NCBI RefSeq assembly: GCF_030586465.1
Contig: NZ_JAUQYP010000001.1
Span: 783,300-847,299, forward strand
From: Actinotalea lenta
Lineage (GTDB): Bacteria > Actinomycetota > Actinomycetes > Actinomycetales > Cellulomonadaceae
Length of the DNA: 64,000 nt
Reading direction: 5' to 3'
A model generated the notes under the pieces. That model made no database searches. It was not told where the DNA came from and saw nothing but the letters and a program-made list of their open reading frames with translations. Made by a program: the position numbers and the translations under genes. This document shows positions 37,523-45,392 of this stretch, in pieces (within the stretch, counting starts at the first letter, position 1; every line of letters begins with the position of its first letter).

Positions 37523-38545
37523 TCAGCGCCAACCGAGCGCGGGTGCGACGTGCTCCAGGATCGACTCGAGGACGTGCGCGTTGTAGTCGACGCCCAGCTG
37601 GTTGGGGACGGTGAGCAGCAGGGTGTCGGCCGCGGCGACGGCCTCGTCGGCTCGCAGCTGTTCGACCAGCACGTCGGGTTCGGCCGCGTACGACCGCCCG
37701 AAGATCGCGCGGGTCTGCTCGTCGATCATGCCGATCTGGTCGCGGTCCTCGTCGCTGCGGCCGAAGTACAGCCGGTCGCGGTCGTCGGTCAGGGCGAAGA
37801 TGCTGCGGCTGACCGACACGCGCGGCTCGCGCTCGTGCCCGGCCTCGGCCCAGGCGTCGCGGAATGCCTGGATCTGCTCGGCCTGCTGGACGTGGAACGG
37901 CTTGCCGGACTCGTCGAACTTGAGTGTGGAGCTCTGCAGGTTCATGCCCAGGCGGGCGGCCCACTGCGCCGTCGCGTTGGTTGCCGACCCCCACCAGATC
38001 CGGTCCCGCAGTCCCTCGGAGTGCGGCTCGAGGCGCAGCAGGCCGGGCGGGTTGGGGAACATCGGGCGCGGGCTGGGCTCGGCGAAGCCCTCGCCGCGCA
38101 GCAGCTCGAGGAGGCGCTCGGCCCTCTCCCGCGCCATGTCCGCGTCCGACTCCCCCGTGGGAGGGAGGTGACCGAAGTAGCGGTAGCCGTCGACCACCTG
38201 CTCCGGTGAGCCACGGCTGATGCCGAGCTGGAGCCGGCCGCCCGCGATCAGGTCAGCGGCCCCGGCGTCCTCCGCCATGTACAGCGGGTTCTCGTAGCGC
38301 ATGTCGATCACCGCGGTGCCGATCTCGATGCGGCTCGTGCGTGCACCGACGGCGGCCAGGAGCGGGAACGGTGAGGCCAGCTGCCGGGCGAAGTGGTGCA
38401 CCCGGAAGTACGCGCCGTCGGCCCCCAGCTCTTCGGCGGCCACCGCCAGCTCGATGGACTGCGTCAGCGCGTCCGACGCGGTGCGGGTGCGCGACGCCGC
38501 GGACGGCGTCCAGTGCCCGAAGGACAGGAATCCGATGCGCTTCAC
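37523..38545 (-). CDS. LLM-class flavin-dependent oxidoreductase
   Basis: 340 residues, a luciferase-like barrel opening KRIGFLSFGHW. RIEIGTAVIDMRYENPLYMAEDAGAADLIAGGRLQLGISRG is the usual F420/FMN-contact region. The cofactor (FMN or F420) and substrate are not readable. Start at GTG 38545, since the open frame above it has no homologous pattern. Confidence 0.85.
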   Translation of the reverse strand: MKRIGFLSFGHWTPSAASRTRTASDALTQSIELAVAAEELGADGAYFRVHHFARQLASPFPLLAAVGARTSRIEIGTAVIDMRYENPLYMAEDAGAADLIAGGRLQLGISRGSPEQVVDGYRYFGHLPPTGESDADMARERAERLLELLRGEGFAEPSPRPMFPNPPGLLRLEPHSEGLRDRIWWGSATNATAQWAARLGMNLQSSTLKFDESGKPFHVQQAEQIQAFRDAWAEAGHEREPRVSVSRSIFALTDDRDRLYFGRSDEDRDQIGMIDEQTRAIFGRSYAAEPDVLVEQLRADEAVAAADTLLLTVPNQLGVDYNAHVLESILEHVAPALGWR

Positions 38546-38624
38546 GTCCCGTACAACACCCGCATCGGCGGGGGATTCCCGTGCGGGGCGCGGGGTGCCT
38601 CGCACCGCCGCTGCCGAGAGGCGC

Positions 38625-38672
38625 ACCTGCAGTCGACCGGTGTGCCTGCGGGTGCACCGTTCGACTGCAGGT
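38625..38672. repeat. Long interrupted palindrome (REP-like)
   Basis: ACCTGCAGTCGA at 38625-38636 is exactly inverted at 38661-38672, and CGGTG at 38638-38642 pairs with CACCG at 38655-38659 after one mismatch. It could form an 18-bp hairpin. It lies between divergent genes, so it is not a simple terminator. Confidence 0.6.
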
Positions 38673-38770
38673 ACACCCGCCGGCCGTGGGTCGGTGGGGC
38701 GGGGGTCGGCGGTGCGGTGTGCCGAGCGGCTCCGGTTGCCGGCCCGGCGCCTGTGACGGAGTGTTGGCTG

Positions 38771-39364
38771 ATGGACGCGCTGTCCCTGCTGGACTGGCGG
38801 CGGAGCGTCGCGTCGTTGTACGCCGAGGTGCGCGCGACGGCGGAGCCCGCCGATGGGCACGCGCTCTGGTGCGCGGGGCGTGAGACGCTCCTGCGTGATC
38901 ACCCGCAGTCGCCGGTCCCGACCGCCGCGAGGGCCGAATTCCGGCTCCGCACCTGGCCCTACGACCCCGCCTACCGCTTCGTCGTGCCCGTGTTGGCGAC
39001 CGCGGACGAGGTGCGGTCGGTCAGCACACCGACGGACGGGCTGGTCAGCCAGGACCGCGTCGGGCGCGTGCAGCTGGGGGACCTCGGCGGCCTCGACGTG
39101 TGGTGGTTGGCGGTGTACGGCGGCGGGGTCTTCGTGCCGCTGCGCGACGCGACGTCGGGCGACACCACCTACGGGGGTGGGCGCTACGTGCTGGACACCG
39201 CCAAGGGCGCGGACCTCGGCGGTGGCCGGCGGGACCTGGTGATCGACCTGAACTTCGCCTACCCGCCGTCCTGCGCGTACGACCCGGCGTGGGTGTGCCC
39301 GCTGCCGGGTGCCGGGAACCGGCTCGATGCCGCCGTTCCGGTGGGTGAGCAGGTCCAGTCCTGA
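38771..39364 (+). CDS. DUF1684 domain protein
   Basis: 197 residues, beta-rich, with WLAVYGGGVFVPLRDATSGDTTYGGGRY and LDLNFAYPPSCAYDPAWVCPLP-type motifs that mark DUF1684. Function unknown; no signal peptide. An in-frame GTG six codons upstream is an alternative start. Followed by pflA, but with its own gap and a palindrome between them. Confidence 0.8.
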   Translation: MDALSLLDWRRSVASLYAEVRATAEPADGHALWCAGRETLLRDHPQSPVPTAARAEFRLRTWPYDPAYRFVVPVLATADEVRSVSTPTDGLVSQDRVGRVQLGDLGGLDVWWLAVYGGGVFVPLRDATSGDTTYGGGRYVLDTAKGADLGGGRRDLVIDLNFAYPPSCAYDPAWVCPLPGAGNRLDAAVPVGEQVQS

Positions 39365-39370
39365 CCGTCC

Positions 39371-39393
39371 GGGACGTTCGGTCCAAACGTCCC
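39371..39393. promoter_or_regulatory. Inverted repeat upstream of pflA
   Basis: GGGACGTT (39371-39378) and AACGTCCC (39386-39393) are exact inversions with a seven-base spacer. It lies 36 bases before pflA. It may be an operator for anaerobic control (the outer GGGAC/GTCCC recalls DosR-type boxes) or the terminator of the DUF1684 gene. Undecided. Confidence 0.5.
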
Positions 39394-39428
39394 ATGATTT
39401 CGCGGTGCGGCTCCTGCACAGTGGAGAC

Positions 39429-40298
39429 ATGGCCGATCTCCAGGGCGCACCGATCGTCACCCTCGACGTGCCCGTCGTGGGCGGGTCGAGCGTGCGGGCG
39501 ACCTCGGGTACCGCGGGGTTGGCGTCCGCCGAGCTGGACCGGTCCGAGCGGTTCGCGCAGATGCGCGCCGGTGAGCTCGGCTCCGTGCACTCGTGGGAGC
39601 TGGTCACCGCGGTTGACGGCCCGGGGACCCGCCTCACCGCGTTCCTGTCCGGCTGCCCGCTGCGCTGCTTGTACTGCCACAACCCCGACACGATGGAGAT
39701 GCGTCGGGGCGAGCCGGTCACGGCGACCGAGGTGCTCGCGCGGCTGAAGCGGTACGCGGGGGTGCTCCGGGCCACCAAGGGCGGCCTGACGGTGTCCGGC
39801 GGTGAGCCGCTCATGCAGCCGGCGTTCACGGCGAGGCTGCTCCGCGGCGCCAAGGAGCTGGGGCTGCACACGGCGGTCGACACGTCCGGGTTCCTGGGTG
39901 CGCACGTCAGCGACGAGATGCTGGCCGACATCGACCTGGTGCTCCTGGACGTGAAGTCCGGCATCCCGGAGACGTACCGCCGGGTGACCGGGCGCGAGCT
40001 GGCGCCGACGCTCGAGTTCGGCCGCCGTCTCGCGGAGTCGGGCACCGAGATCTGGATCCGGTTCGTCCTGGTCCCCGGGCTCACCGACGACGAGGCGAAC
40101 GTCGAGGCGGTCGCCGAGTATGCCGCGAGCCTGTCCAGCGTGACGCGCGTCGAGGTGCTCCCGTTCCACCAGATGGGCCGCGACAAGTGGGCGTCGCTGG
40201 GGCTGACCTATGAGCTGGAGGGTGTCCAGCCCCCAACCCCGGAGCTCGTCGAGCGCGTCCGTGCCCAGTTCCGCTGCCACGCCCTCCAGGTCTACTGA
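39429..40298 (+). CDS. pflA: Pyruvate formate-lyase activating enzyme
   Basis: 289 residues, radical SAM. Cys76-x3-Cys80-x2-Cys83 (CPLRCLYC) binds the 4Fe-4S cluster; SGGEP follows. It generates the glycyl radical on PflB under anoxic conditions. The N-terminus is about 46 residues longer than in E. coli PflA. pflB is not adjacent on the downstream side and not found elsewhere in the window. Confidence 0.93.
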   Translation: MADLQGAPIVTLDVPVVGGSSVRATSGTAGLASAELDRSERFAQMRAGELGSVHSWELVTAVDGPGTRLTAFLSGCPLRCLYCHNPDTMEMRRGEPVTATEVLARLKRYAGVLRATKGGLTVSGGEPLMQPAFTARLLRGAKELGLHTAVDTSGFLGAHVSDEMLADIDLVLLDVKSGIPETYRRVTGRELAPTLEFGRRLAESGTEIWIRFVLVPGLTDDEANVEAVAEYAASLSSVTRVEVLPFHQMGRDKWASLGLTYELEGVQPPTPELVERVRAQFRCHALQVY

Positions 40299-40313
40299 CT
40301 CCTCCCCTGAGCC

Positions 40314-40402
40314 TGATCAAGGAACTCAAGCCCACCACACACGGTGATCAAGGAAGTCGTGTTCACCAGCCTGCGGGAAGTGGGCACGAATTCCTTGATC
40401 AC
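40314..40402. repeat. REP-like palindrome with extra half copy
   Basis: GTGATCAAGGAAGTCGTG at 40344-40361 is inverted at 40385-40402 with a single mismatch; G.U pairs extend the stem inward. A further half copy (TGATCAAGGAACTC) starts at 40314. It lies between convergent pflA and the aldolase gene, and could act as a bidirectional terminator. The shape suggests a dispersed repetitive element. Confidence 0.7.
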
Positions 40403-40418
40403 GCGGGGTGGGGATGGG

Positions 40419-41075
40419 TCAGGGGGTGGGGATGTTGAACCGGTGGCGCACGGCAGCGACGCGCTCCGGGCTGAGCTGGCGCTCACCGTCGATCTGGCGG
40501 GTCAGCACGGTGATCTGCGCGCTGTACTCGAGACGCTCCATCGCCAGGTACGCCGTCATGAGGTCCGGCCCCCAGGTCAGCGCACCGTGGTGCTCCAGGA
40601 GGCAACCGGTGTGGGTGCGCACGAACGGCGCGATCGAGTCCGGCACCTCCTGGGTCGACGGCGTGGCGTAGGGCGCGAGCGGCACCTCGGGCATCGCCAC
40701 GACGCTCTCCGGCATCATCAGGCCGGTCAGCGCCTCGCCCTTGATCGCAAAGGCGGTCGCGTACAGGGGGTGGGCGTGCACCACGGCGCCCACCCCCGGG
40801 TCCTCCAGGTAGGCCCGCAGGTGCATGAGCACCTCGGACGACGGGCGCAGGCTGCCGCGCAGGGTCGTCCCGTCGAGTGCGACGACCGGGAGCATGTCCG
40901 CGGTCATGAAGCCCTTGGAGACGCCGGTCGGGGTGCACAGCACCGACCCGTCGGTCAGCCGGACGGACACGTTGCCGTCGTTGGCCGACACCAGCCCGCG
41001 CTCCCACATCGCCCGGCCGACCCGGACGACCTGCTCGCGCAGCTCCTCCTCCGTGCTCCCGGTCGTCGCAGCCAT
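40419..41075 (-). CDS. Class II aldolase (FucA/DrdA-like)
   Basis: 218 residues, normal FucA length. The zinc histidines are seen in VVHAHPLYATAF and the loop HTGCLLEHHGAL; NDGNVSVRL near the N-terminus binds phosphate. The family splits ketose 1-phosphates into DHAP and an aldehyde. With the kinase and isomerase genes of the facing operon it would finish a 5-deoxypentose / methylthioribose route. Its ATG shares one base with the LsrF-like gene stop. Last gene of the operon. Confidence 0.87.
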   Translation of the reverse strand: MAATTGSTEEELREQVVRVGRAMWERGLVSANDGNVSVRLTDGSVLCTPTGVSKGFMTADMLPVVALDGTTLRGSLRPSSEVLMHLRAYLEDPGVGAVVHAHPLYATAFAIKGEALTGLMMPESVVAMPEVPLAPYATPSTQEVPDSIAPFVRTHTGCLLEHHGALTWGPDLMTAYLAMERLEYSAQITVLTRQIDGERQLSPERVAAVRHRFNIPTP

Positions 41076-41959
41076 CAGTCCTGCTTCCCGCCGGACAGGT
41101 CCGCGTACATCTCGGTCGCCTCAGCGGGCGAGGCGCCGTCGTGCACGACGGCACGGACGGCCTGGATCATCGCCGTCGGGTCCTGGCGCTGGAAGATGTT
41201 GCGGCCCATGTCGACGCCGGAGGCGCCCTGGTCCACGGCACGCCACGCCATCGTCAGGGCGTCGGCCACCGGGAGCTTCTTGCCGCCGGCCATGATCACC
41301 GGGACAGGGCAGCCGGCCGTGACGTCGGAGAAGTCCTCCTCGCAGTAGTACGTCTTGACGATCTGCGCACCGAGCTCGGCGATGATCCGGGTGGCCAGGC
41401 CCAGGTACCGGGCGTCGCGCGTGAGCTCGCGGCCGACCGCGGTCACGCCGACCACCGGGATGCCGGTGGCCAGGCCCTGGTCGACCAGTCGGGTCATGTT
41501 GTGCACCGACTGCGTCTCGTTCTCGCCGCCGATGAACACCTGGACCGCGACCGCCGCCGCGTCGATCCGCACGGCGTCTGCCATGTCCATGGCGATCCGC
41601 TCGTTCGAGAGCTCCTTGAGGATCGACGGGCCGCCGGACGCGCGCAGCACGAGGGCGTTCGGGCTGGCCGCGGGCACCACGGTGCGGATGATGCCGCGCG
41701 TGGCCATCAGCGCATCGGCCCAGGGCGCGAGCGGCACGACGTTGAGGTCGACGCGCTCCAGGCCCCGCGTCGGGCCCTGGAAGTAGCCGTGGTCGAAGGC
41801 GAGCATCACGGTGCGGCCGGCGGGGGAGAAGATCCGCCCGAGGCGGTGCCGCATGCCGAAGTCGAGCTGGTCGCTCCCCTTGACGGGCGAGGCGGGGACG
41901 GTCTGAGGGGTGCCGAGGCCGAAGTCCTTGGCGGCGACGGTGCTGTCGAGATCAGCCAT
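41075..41959 (-). CDS. LsrF-like class I aldolase / thiolase (DeoC/LacD family)
   Basis: 294 residues. FDHGYFQGP, RASGGPSILKEL, KTYYCEEDF and IMAGGKKL are typical of LsrF and related archaeal-type FBP aldolases; SGVDMGRNIFQ is the phosphate-binding loop. E. coli LsrF transfers an acetyl group from the phosphorylated AI-2 product to CoA. Here it sits among deoxysugar-catabolic genes, so its substrate may be another C5 phosphate. Confidence 0.83.
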   Translation of the reverse strand: MADLDSTVAAKDFGLGTPQTVPASPVKGSDQLDFGMRHRLGRIFSPAGRTVMLAFDHGYFQGPTRGLERVDLNVVPLAPWADALMATRGIIRTVVPAASPNALVLRASGGPSILKELSNERIAMDMADAVRIDAAAVAVQVFIGGENETQSVHNMTRLVDQGLATGIPVVGVTAVGRELTRDARYLGLATRIIAELGAQIVKTYYCEEDFSDVTAGCPVPVIMAGGKKLPVADALTMAWRAVDQGASGVDMGRNIFQRQDPTAMIQAVRAVVHDGASPAEATEMYADLSGGKQD

Positions 41960-42043
41960 CTCGAGTCCTTTCTGCGGCGACGTGCCGCCGGCTGGTCGCC
42001 GGCTGCGCCGGCAGGGGGGTGGGCCGTTCCCGGCCCCGGGGTG

Positions 42044-42421
42044 TCAGGCGGGTGGGACAGGTGCAGGCTCGCCGGGGGTCCACGGCACGGTGACGGTGTC
42101 GCCCGGGCTCGCCGGCGACTTGATGAAGAGGCAGCGGAAGGGCGCGTCGGAGTCGTTGACCAGGTAGTGCATCTCGCCGGGCACGCAGCGGAACACGGTC
42201 TCCGTGGTCATGTCGTGGCGGGTGGCCGCGTCCACCCACAGGCTCGCGCGCCCTTCCAGGACCACGAACGACTCGTCGCAGTGCCGGTGCAGGTGGTTGG
42301 GCATCGCATCACCCGGGCCCAGGCGCAGGACACCCAGGTCGCTGCTCGGGGTCTGGATGAGGTACGCCGGCCCCCAGTCTCCGTTGCGGTAGTCGGGGGC
42401 GGCCATCGAGGCTTCGTGCAC
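42044..42421 (-). CDS. Cupin-domain protein
   Basis: 125 residues from a GTG with GGAGGAAACC before it. Cupin motif 1 (MPNHLHRHCDESFVVLEGRA) and motif 2 (VPGEMHYLVNDSDAPF) carry metal-binding histidines. Could be a sugar isomerase/epimerase-like helper or a sensor in the deoxysugar operon. The role is unassigned. Confidence 0.8.
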   Translation of the reverse strand: MHEASMAAPDYRNGDWGPAYLIQTPSSDLGVLRLGPGDAMPNHLHRHCDESFVVLEGRASLWVDAATRHDMTTETVFRCVPGEMHYLVNDSDAPFRCLFIKSPASPGDTVTVPWTPGEPAPVPPA

Positions 42422-42461
42422 GGTTTCCTCCGTCGGGTGGGTGGGCGCGGGCGGACGGGGG

Positions 42462-44417
42462 TCAGATCACCCGCTCGTTGCCGCCGTCGATGGGCACCTG
42501 GGCGCCGGTGGTGCAGCGGAACGTGTCGTCGGCCATCGCGACCACGAGCCGGCCGACGTCCGCGCTGGTCACCTCGGCGTGCAGCATGTTGCGGCGCTTG
42601 TACTCCTCGACCGACATGCCGTAGTGCTCGGCGCGCGCGGCCAGCAGCTCCGGCGTCCACAGACCGGTGTCGAACACGGCGTCCGGGTGGAGCATGTTGA
42701 CGCGGATGCCGTCGCCCGCCCACTCGAGAGCCGCGACGCGCGAGAGCTGGGTCAAGGCGGCCTTCGAGGAGGAGTACGCGGCGGCCCCGGGCCCGGGGGC
42801 CGGCACGTTCTTGGATGCGATCACCACCACGCGGCCGCCCCGCGGCGCCAGGGCGAGCAGCGGGTGCGCGGCACCGTACAGGTACGCCACCGAGTCCACG
42901 TTGACGGCCATGGTGCGGCGCCAGGCACTCGGCTCGAGCTCGTCGAGGTGCGCGGCCCCGGGGAAGATCCCTGCTGCGACCACCAGGATGTCGAGGCCGC
43001 CGAACGCATCCACCCCGGCTGCCAGCGCCCCCCGGACGGCGTCCGGGTCGGTGACGTCCACCTGCAGGCCGAGCCACGCGGGGCCGTCGAACGTCGTCGC
43101 GACATCGGGCGAGAGGTCCCAGCCGACCACGCTCGTGCCGGCGTCCAGCAGGGCCGCTGCTGCCGCCCGGCCGATGCCCGAGGCCGCACCGGTGACCACG
43201 GCCACCGTTCCGGCCAGCGGCCCCGCCGGGCGGGAGCGGTGGAGCTTGGCCTGCTGGAGCGACCAGTACTCGAGGTCGAAGACGTGCTCGGCGGACAGCT
43301 CGCGGTACCCGCCGAGCCGGGTGGCCGCCGCGATGGTGTCCATGGTGTGGCGGTATATCGCCTGGGTCGCGCGCGCCTCGGCCGCGGTTCGACCCGCGGT
43401 GATCATGCCGAGCGCAGGGTCGAGCACGACGCGCGGAGCGGGGTCCAGGGGTGTGACCGTGATCCCGCTCCGGGCGGCGTGCTCGTCGACGTACTCGCGG
43501 TAGGCCGCGGCGTATCCCGCCAGGTCGTCACCGACCAGCGGGAGGCGCTTGGTCCACAGCACGTGGTCGGGCGTGAGGAGCCCGTGCCGGGTCGCGTCCA
43601 CCAGCTCGGGGGTGGCGAGGAACCGGCGGACGTGCTCGTCCGCGCTGCGCGTGAGCACCATCGGTCGCCCGGCCACGGCGCAGAGCTCGGACCGGAGGCG
43701 TGCCACCGCCACCGGATCCACGGCGGGGGCGGGCGGGGTGGGGACCTCGGGCAGCGCCGGGGCAGCGGCGAGGTGCGCGTCGGCGAGTGCGAGCAGGGCG
43801 GTGTGCCGCTCGAGGGCCTGTGCCGGGTCGTCCCCGAACGCGAAGATGCCGTGGTCGAGCACGACGATCCCCTCGGTGCCGTCGTGCGCCTGCTCCTGCC
43901 ATGCCTCTTGGCAGGCGGCGGCCAGCGCCTGGCCCGGCTGGGCGTACGGCACCACGACGACGCGGTCGCCGTAGAGCCGCTCGACGAGGGCCCGGCCGTC
44001 GGGGCTGTGCGTGAGCGCGAGGATCGCGTCCGCGTGCGAGTGCAGGACGCAGGTGTGCGGCACCAGGGCGTGCACGAGGGTCTCGACGGACGGGTCGGGT
44101 GCCCCGGCGTCCACGCTCGCGCAGCGCAGCTCGTTGGCCAGCTCGAGGTCGGTGATCTCGGTCGGCGGCAGGAGCGCACGCAGCCGCGCCAGGCGCAGTG
44201 GTGCGAAGCCCTCGGGGCCGATTCCCGCCAGGTCGTGCCCGGAGCCCTTGATCCACAGCAGCTCCTGCGGCGCACCCGTGAGGTCCGCGGTGGTGGTCTT
44301 CACCGAGGTGTTGCCACCCCCGTGCAGCACGAGCCTCGGATCGGAGCCGAGCGTCCGCGAGACGTGGACCAGCGCGTCCAGGAGTTGTGAGGTGGCATCA
44401 TCACCACGGCCGCGCAT
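42462..44417 (-). CDS. Bifunctional class II aldolase / short-chain dehydrogenase
   Basis: 651 residues from ATG 44417. The N-terminal class II aldolase part has HGGGNTSVK, zinc ligands in LHSHADAI and LDHGIFAFGDD. The C-terminal SDR part (from about 405) has TGAASGIG and YSSSK. This is the RhaD/RhaEW-type fusion known to cleave L-rhamnulose 1-phosphate and oxidise lactaldehyde. Here it could split a 5-deoxyketose 1-phosphate and oxidise the aldehyde product. No rhamnose isomerase or kinase lies nearby. First gene of an operon under a GntR operator. Confidence 0.88.
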   Translation of the reverse strand: MRGRGDDATSQLLDALVHVSRTLGSDPRLVLHGGGNTSVKTTTADLTGAPQELLWIKGSGHDLAGIGPEGFAPLRLARLRALLPPTEITDLELANELRCASVDAGAPDPSVETLVHALVPHTCVLHSHADAILALTHSPDGRALVERLYGDRVVVVPYAQPGQALAAACQEAWQEQAHDGTEGIVVLDHGIFAFGDDPAQALERHTALLALADAHLAAAPALPEVPTPPAPAVDPVAVARLRSELCAVAGRPMVLTRSADEHVRRFLATPELVDATRHGLLTPDHVLWTKRLPLVGDDLAGYAAAYREYVDEHAARSGITVTPLDPAPRVVLDPALGMITAGRTAAEARATQAIYRHTMDTIAAATRLGGYRELSAEHVFDLEYWSLQQAKLHRSRPAGPLAGTVAVVTGAASGIGRAAAAALLDAGTSVVGWDLSPDVATTFDGPAWLGLQVDVTDPDAVRGALAAGVDAFGGLDILVVAAGIFPGAAHLDELEPSAWRRTMAVNVDSVAYLYGAAHPLLALAPRGGRVVVIASKNVPAPGPGAAAYSSSKAALTQLSRVAALEWAGDGIRVNMLHPDAVFDTGLWTPELLAARAEHYGMSVEEYKRRNMLHAEVTSADVGRLVVAMADDTFRCTTGAQVPIDGGNERVI

Positions 44418-44445
44418 GCTGCACCTTCCTGACAACATCCGATGA

Positions 44446-44458
44446 GTTGTCAGACAAC
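44446..44458. promoter_or_regulatory. GntR operator 1
   Basis: GTTGTC-A-GACAAC, a perfect palindrome, starts inside the -10 of the aldolase/dehydrogenase promoter. A further GACAAC half site lies at 44431-44436. The same motif recurs before mtnA. Confidence 0.8.
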
Positions 44459-44483
44459 GTAGCAGCAGATCGCCTGACGTCAA
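44456..44483 (-). promoter_or_regulatory. Promoter of the aldolase operon
   Basis: On the minus strand TTGACG (44478-44483) and TACGTT (44456-44461) with a 16-base spacer. The operator overlaps the -10, so bound GntR protein would block RNA polymerase. Confidence 0.7.
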
Positions 44484-44510
44484 GGGCCCAGCAGGGCCGC
44501 GCGGCTGAGA

Positions 44511-45227
44511 TCAGCCTCGTCGGACGATGGTGAACGAGTAGCGGCCCTCGATGAAGTACGTCCGTGAGTACAGCAGGAGGGCGTCCGCCTTGTCGTAGTG
44601 CTTCTGCACGAGCAGCACGAAGAGGTTGTGCGTCGCGGCCTCCGCACCCCAGCCGACGTGGTTCGACGTCACCGCGTGGATCTCGGCGACGCCATGGTCG
44701 GGCGAGATCCCGAGCCTGCCGCGGAAGAAGCCGAAGATCGAGCCGTCCAAGGTCTGCGGATCGAATCCCTCGGGCAGCACCGCCATCGGCATGAGGTCGT
44801 AGGAGTAGGCGACGACCTCGCCGTCGGCCAGGATCGTGCGACGGATCTCCAGGGCCTGCGTGTCGACCGGAACACCCATCTGAGCAGCCTCTTCAGGCAG
44901 CACGGGGCGCACGACGCGGCTCGCGTAGACCATGCCGGGCTCACGACCGGTCGCGCGGATGGACTCGGTGATCGAGTCCATCCGCTCCAGGCCCGCACGG
45001 ATCGCCGGGGGAGCGGCGACGAAGGTGCCCACGCCGTGCTGCGTGCGCACCATCCCGAGGGCCTCGAGCTCGCGCAGCGCGGCGCGCACCGTGGGTCGCG
45101 AGACCCGGAACTCGGCGCTGAGCTCGGTCTCGGTGGGCAGGCGGGAGCCGGGCGGCAGGTCGCCGGCGGCGAGTCGGCTGCGCAGGTCCTCTGCGACCCG
45201 CGTCACCAGGGTGCCGGTGCGCGCCAT
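44511..45227 (-). CDS. GntR/HutC-family repressor with UTRA domain
   Basis: 238 residues from ATG 45227, with GAGGAGG five bases upstream. N-terminal winged helix (LPTETELSAEFRVSRPTVRAALRELEALGMV) and a C-terminal UTRA ligand-binding domain from about 80. It lies between the two deoxysugar operons, each of which carries the palindrome GTTGTC-N-GACAAC at its promoter, so it most likely represses both until the sugar (phosphate) inducer binds. Confidence 0.9.
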   Translation of the reverse strand: MARTGTLVTRVAEDLRSRLAAGDLPPGSRLPTETELSAEFRVSRPTVRAALRELEALGMVRTQHGVGTFVAAPPAIRAGLERMDSITESIRATGREPGMVYASRVVRPVLPEEAAQMGVPVDTQALEIRRTILADGEVVAYSYDLMPMAVLPEGFDPQTLDGSIFGFFRGRLGISPDHGVAEIHAVTSNHVGWGAEAATHNLFVLLVQKHYDKADALLLYSRTYFIEGRYSFTIVRRG

Positions 45228-45318
45228 GGAGTCCTCCTCGGAGCGGTCCGGGCGGGCCCTCGTCCGCTTGCGCACAGGCTACAGGCGGAGGCCCCCGAGA
45301 GGTGACAGTTCGGTCACG

Positions 45319-45331
45319 GTTGATTGACAAC
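45319..45331. promoter_or_regulatory. GntR operator 3 (imperfect)
   Basis: GTTGATTGACAAC, two mismatches from a perfect palindrome in its left arm, overlaps the -35 (TTGACA) of the mtnA promoter. Confidence 0.55.
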
Positions 45332-45353
45332 CTATCCGGTACGGCCCTAGCGT
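45324..45353 (+). promoter_or_regulatory. Promoter of the mtnA operon
   Basis: TTGACA at 45324-45329 and TAGCGT at 45348-45353 with an 18-base spacer. Flanked by GntR operators, at the -35 and just after the -10. Confidence 0.7.
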
Positions 45354-45360
45354 GCCACCA

Positions 45361-45373
45361 GTTGTCGGACAAC
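45361..45373. promoter_or_regulatory. GntR operator 2
   Basis: GTTGTC-G-GACAAC, a perfect palindrome, placed seven bases after the -10 and so at the expected transcription start, 20 bases before the mtnA GTG. Confidence 0.8.
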
Positions 45374-45392
45374 GTAGTTCGAAGGAGTCCTC

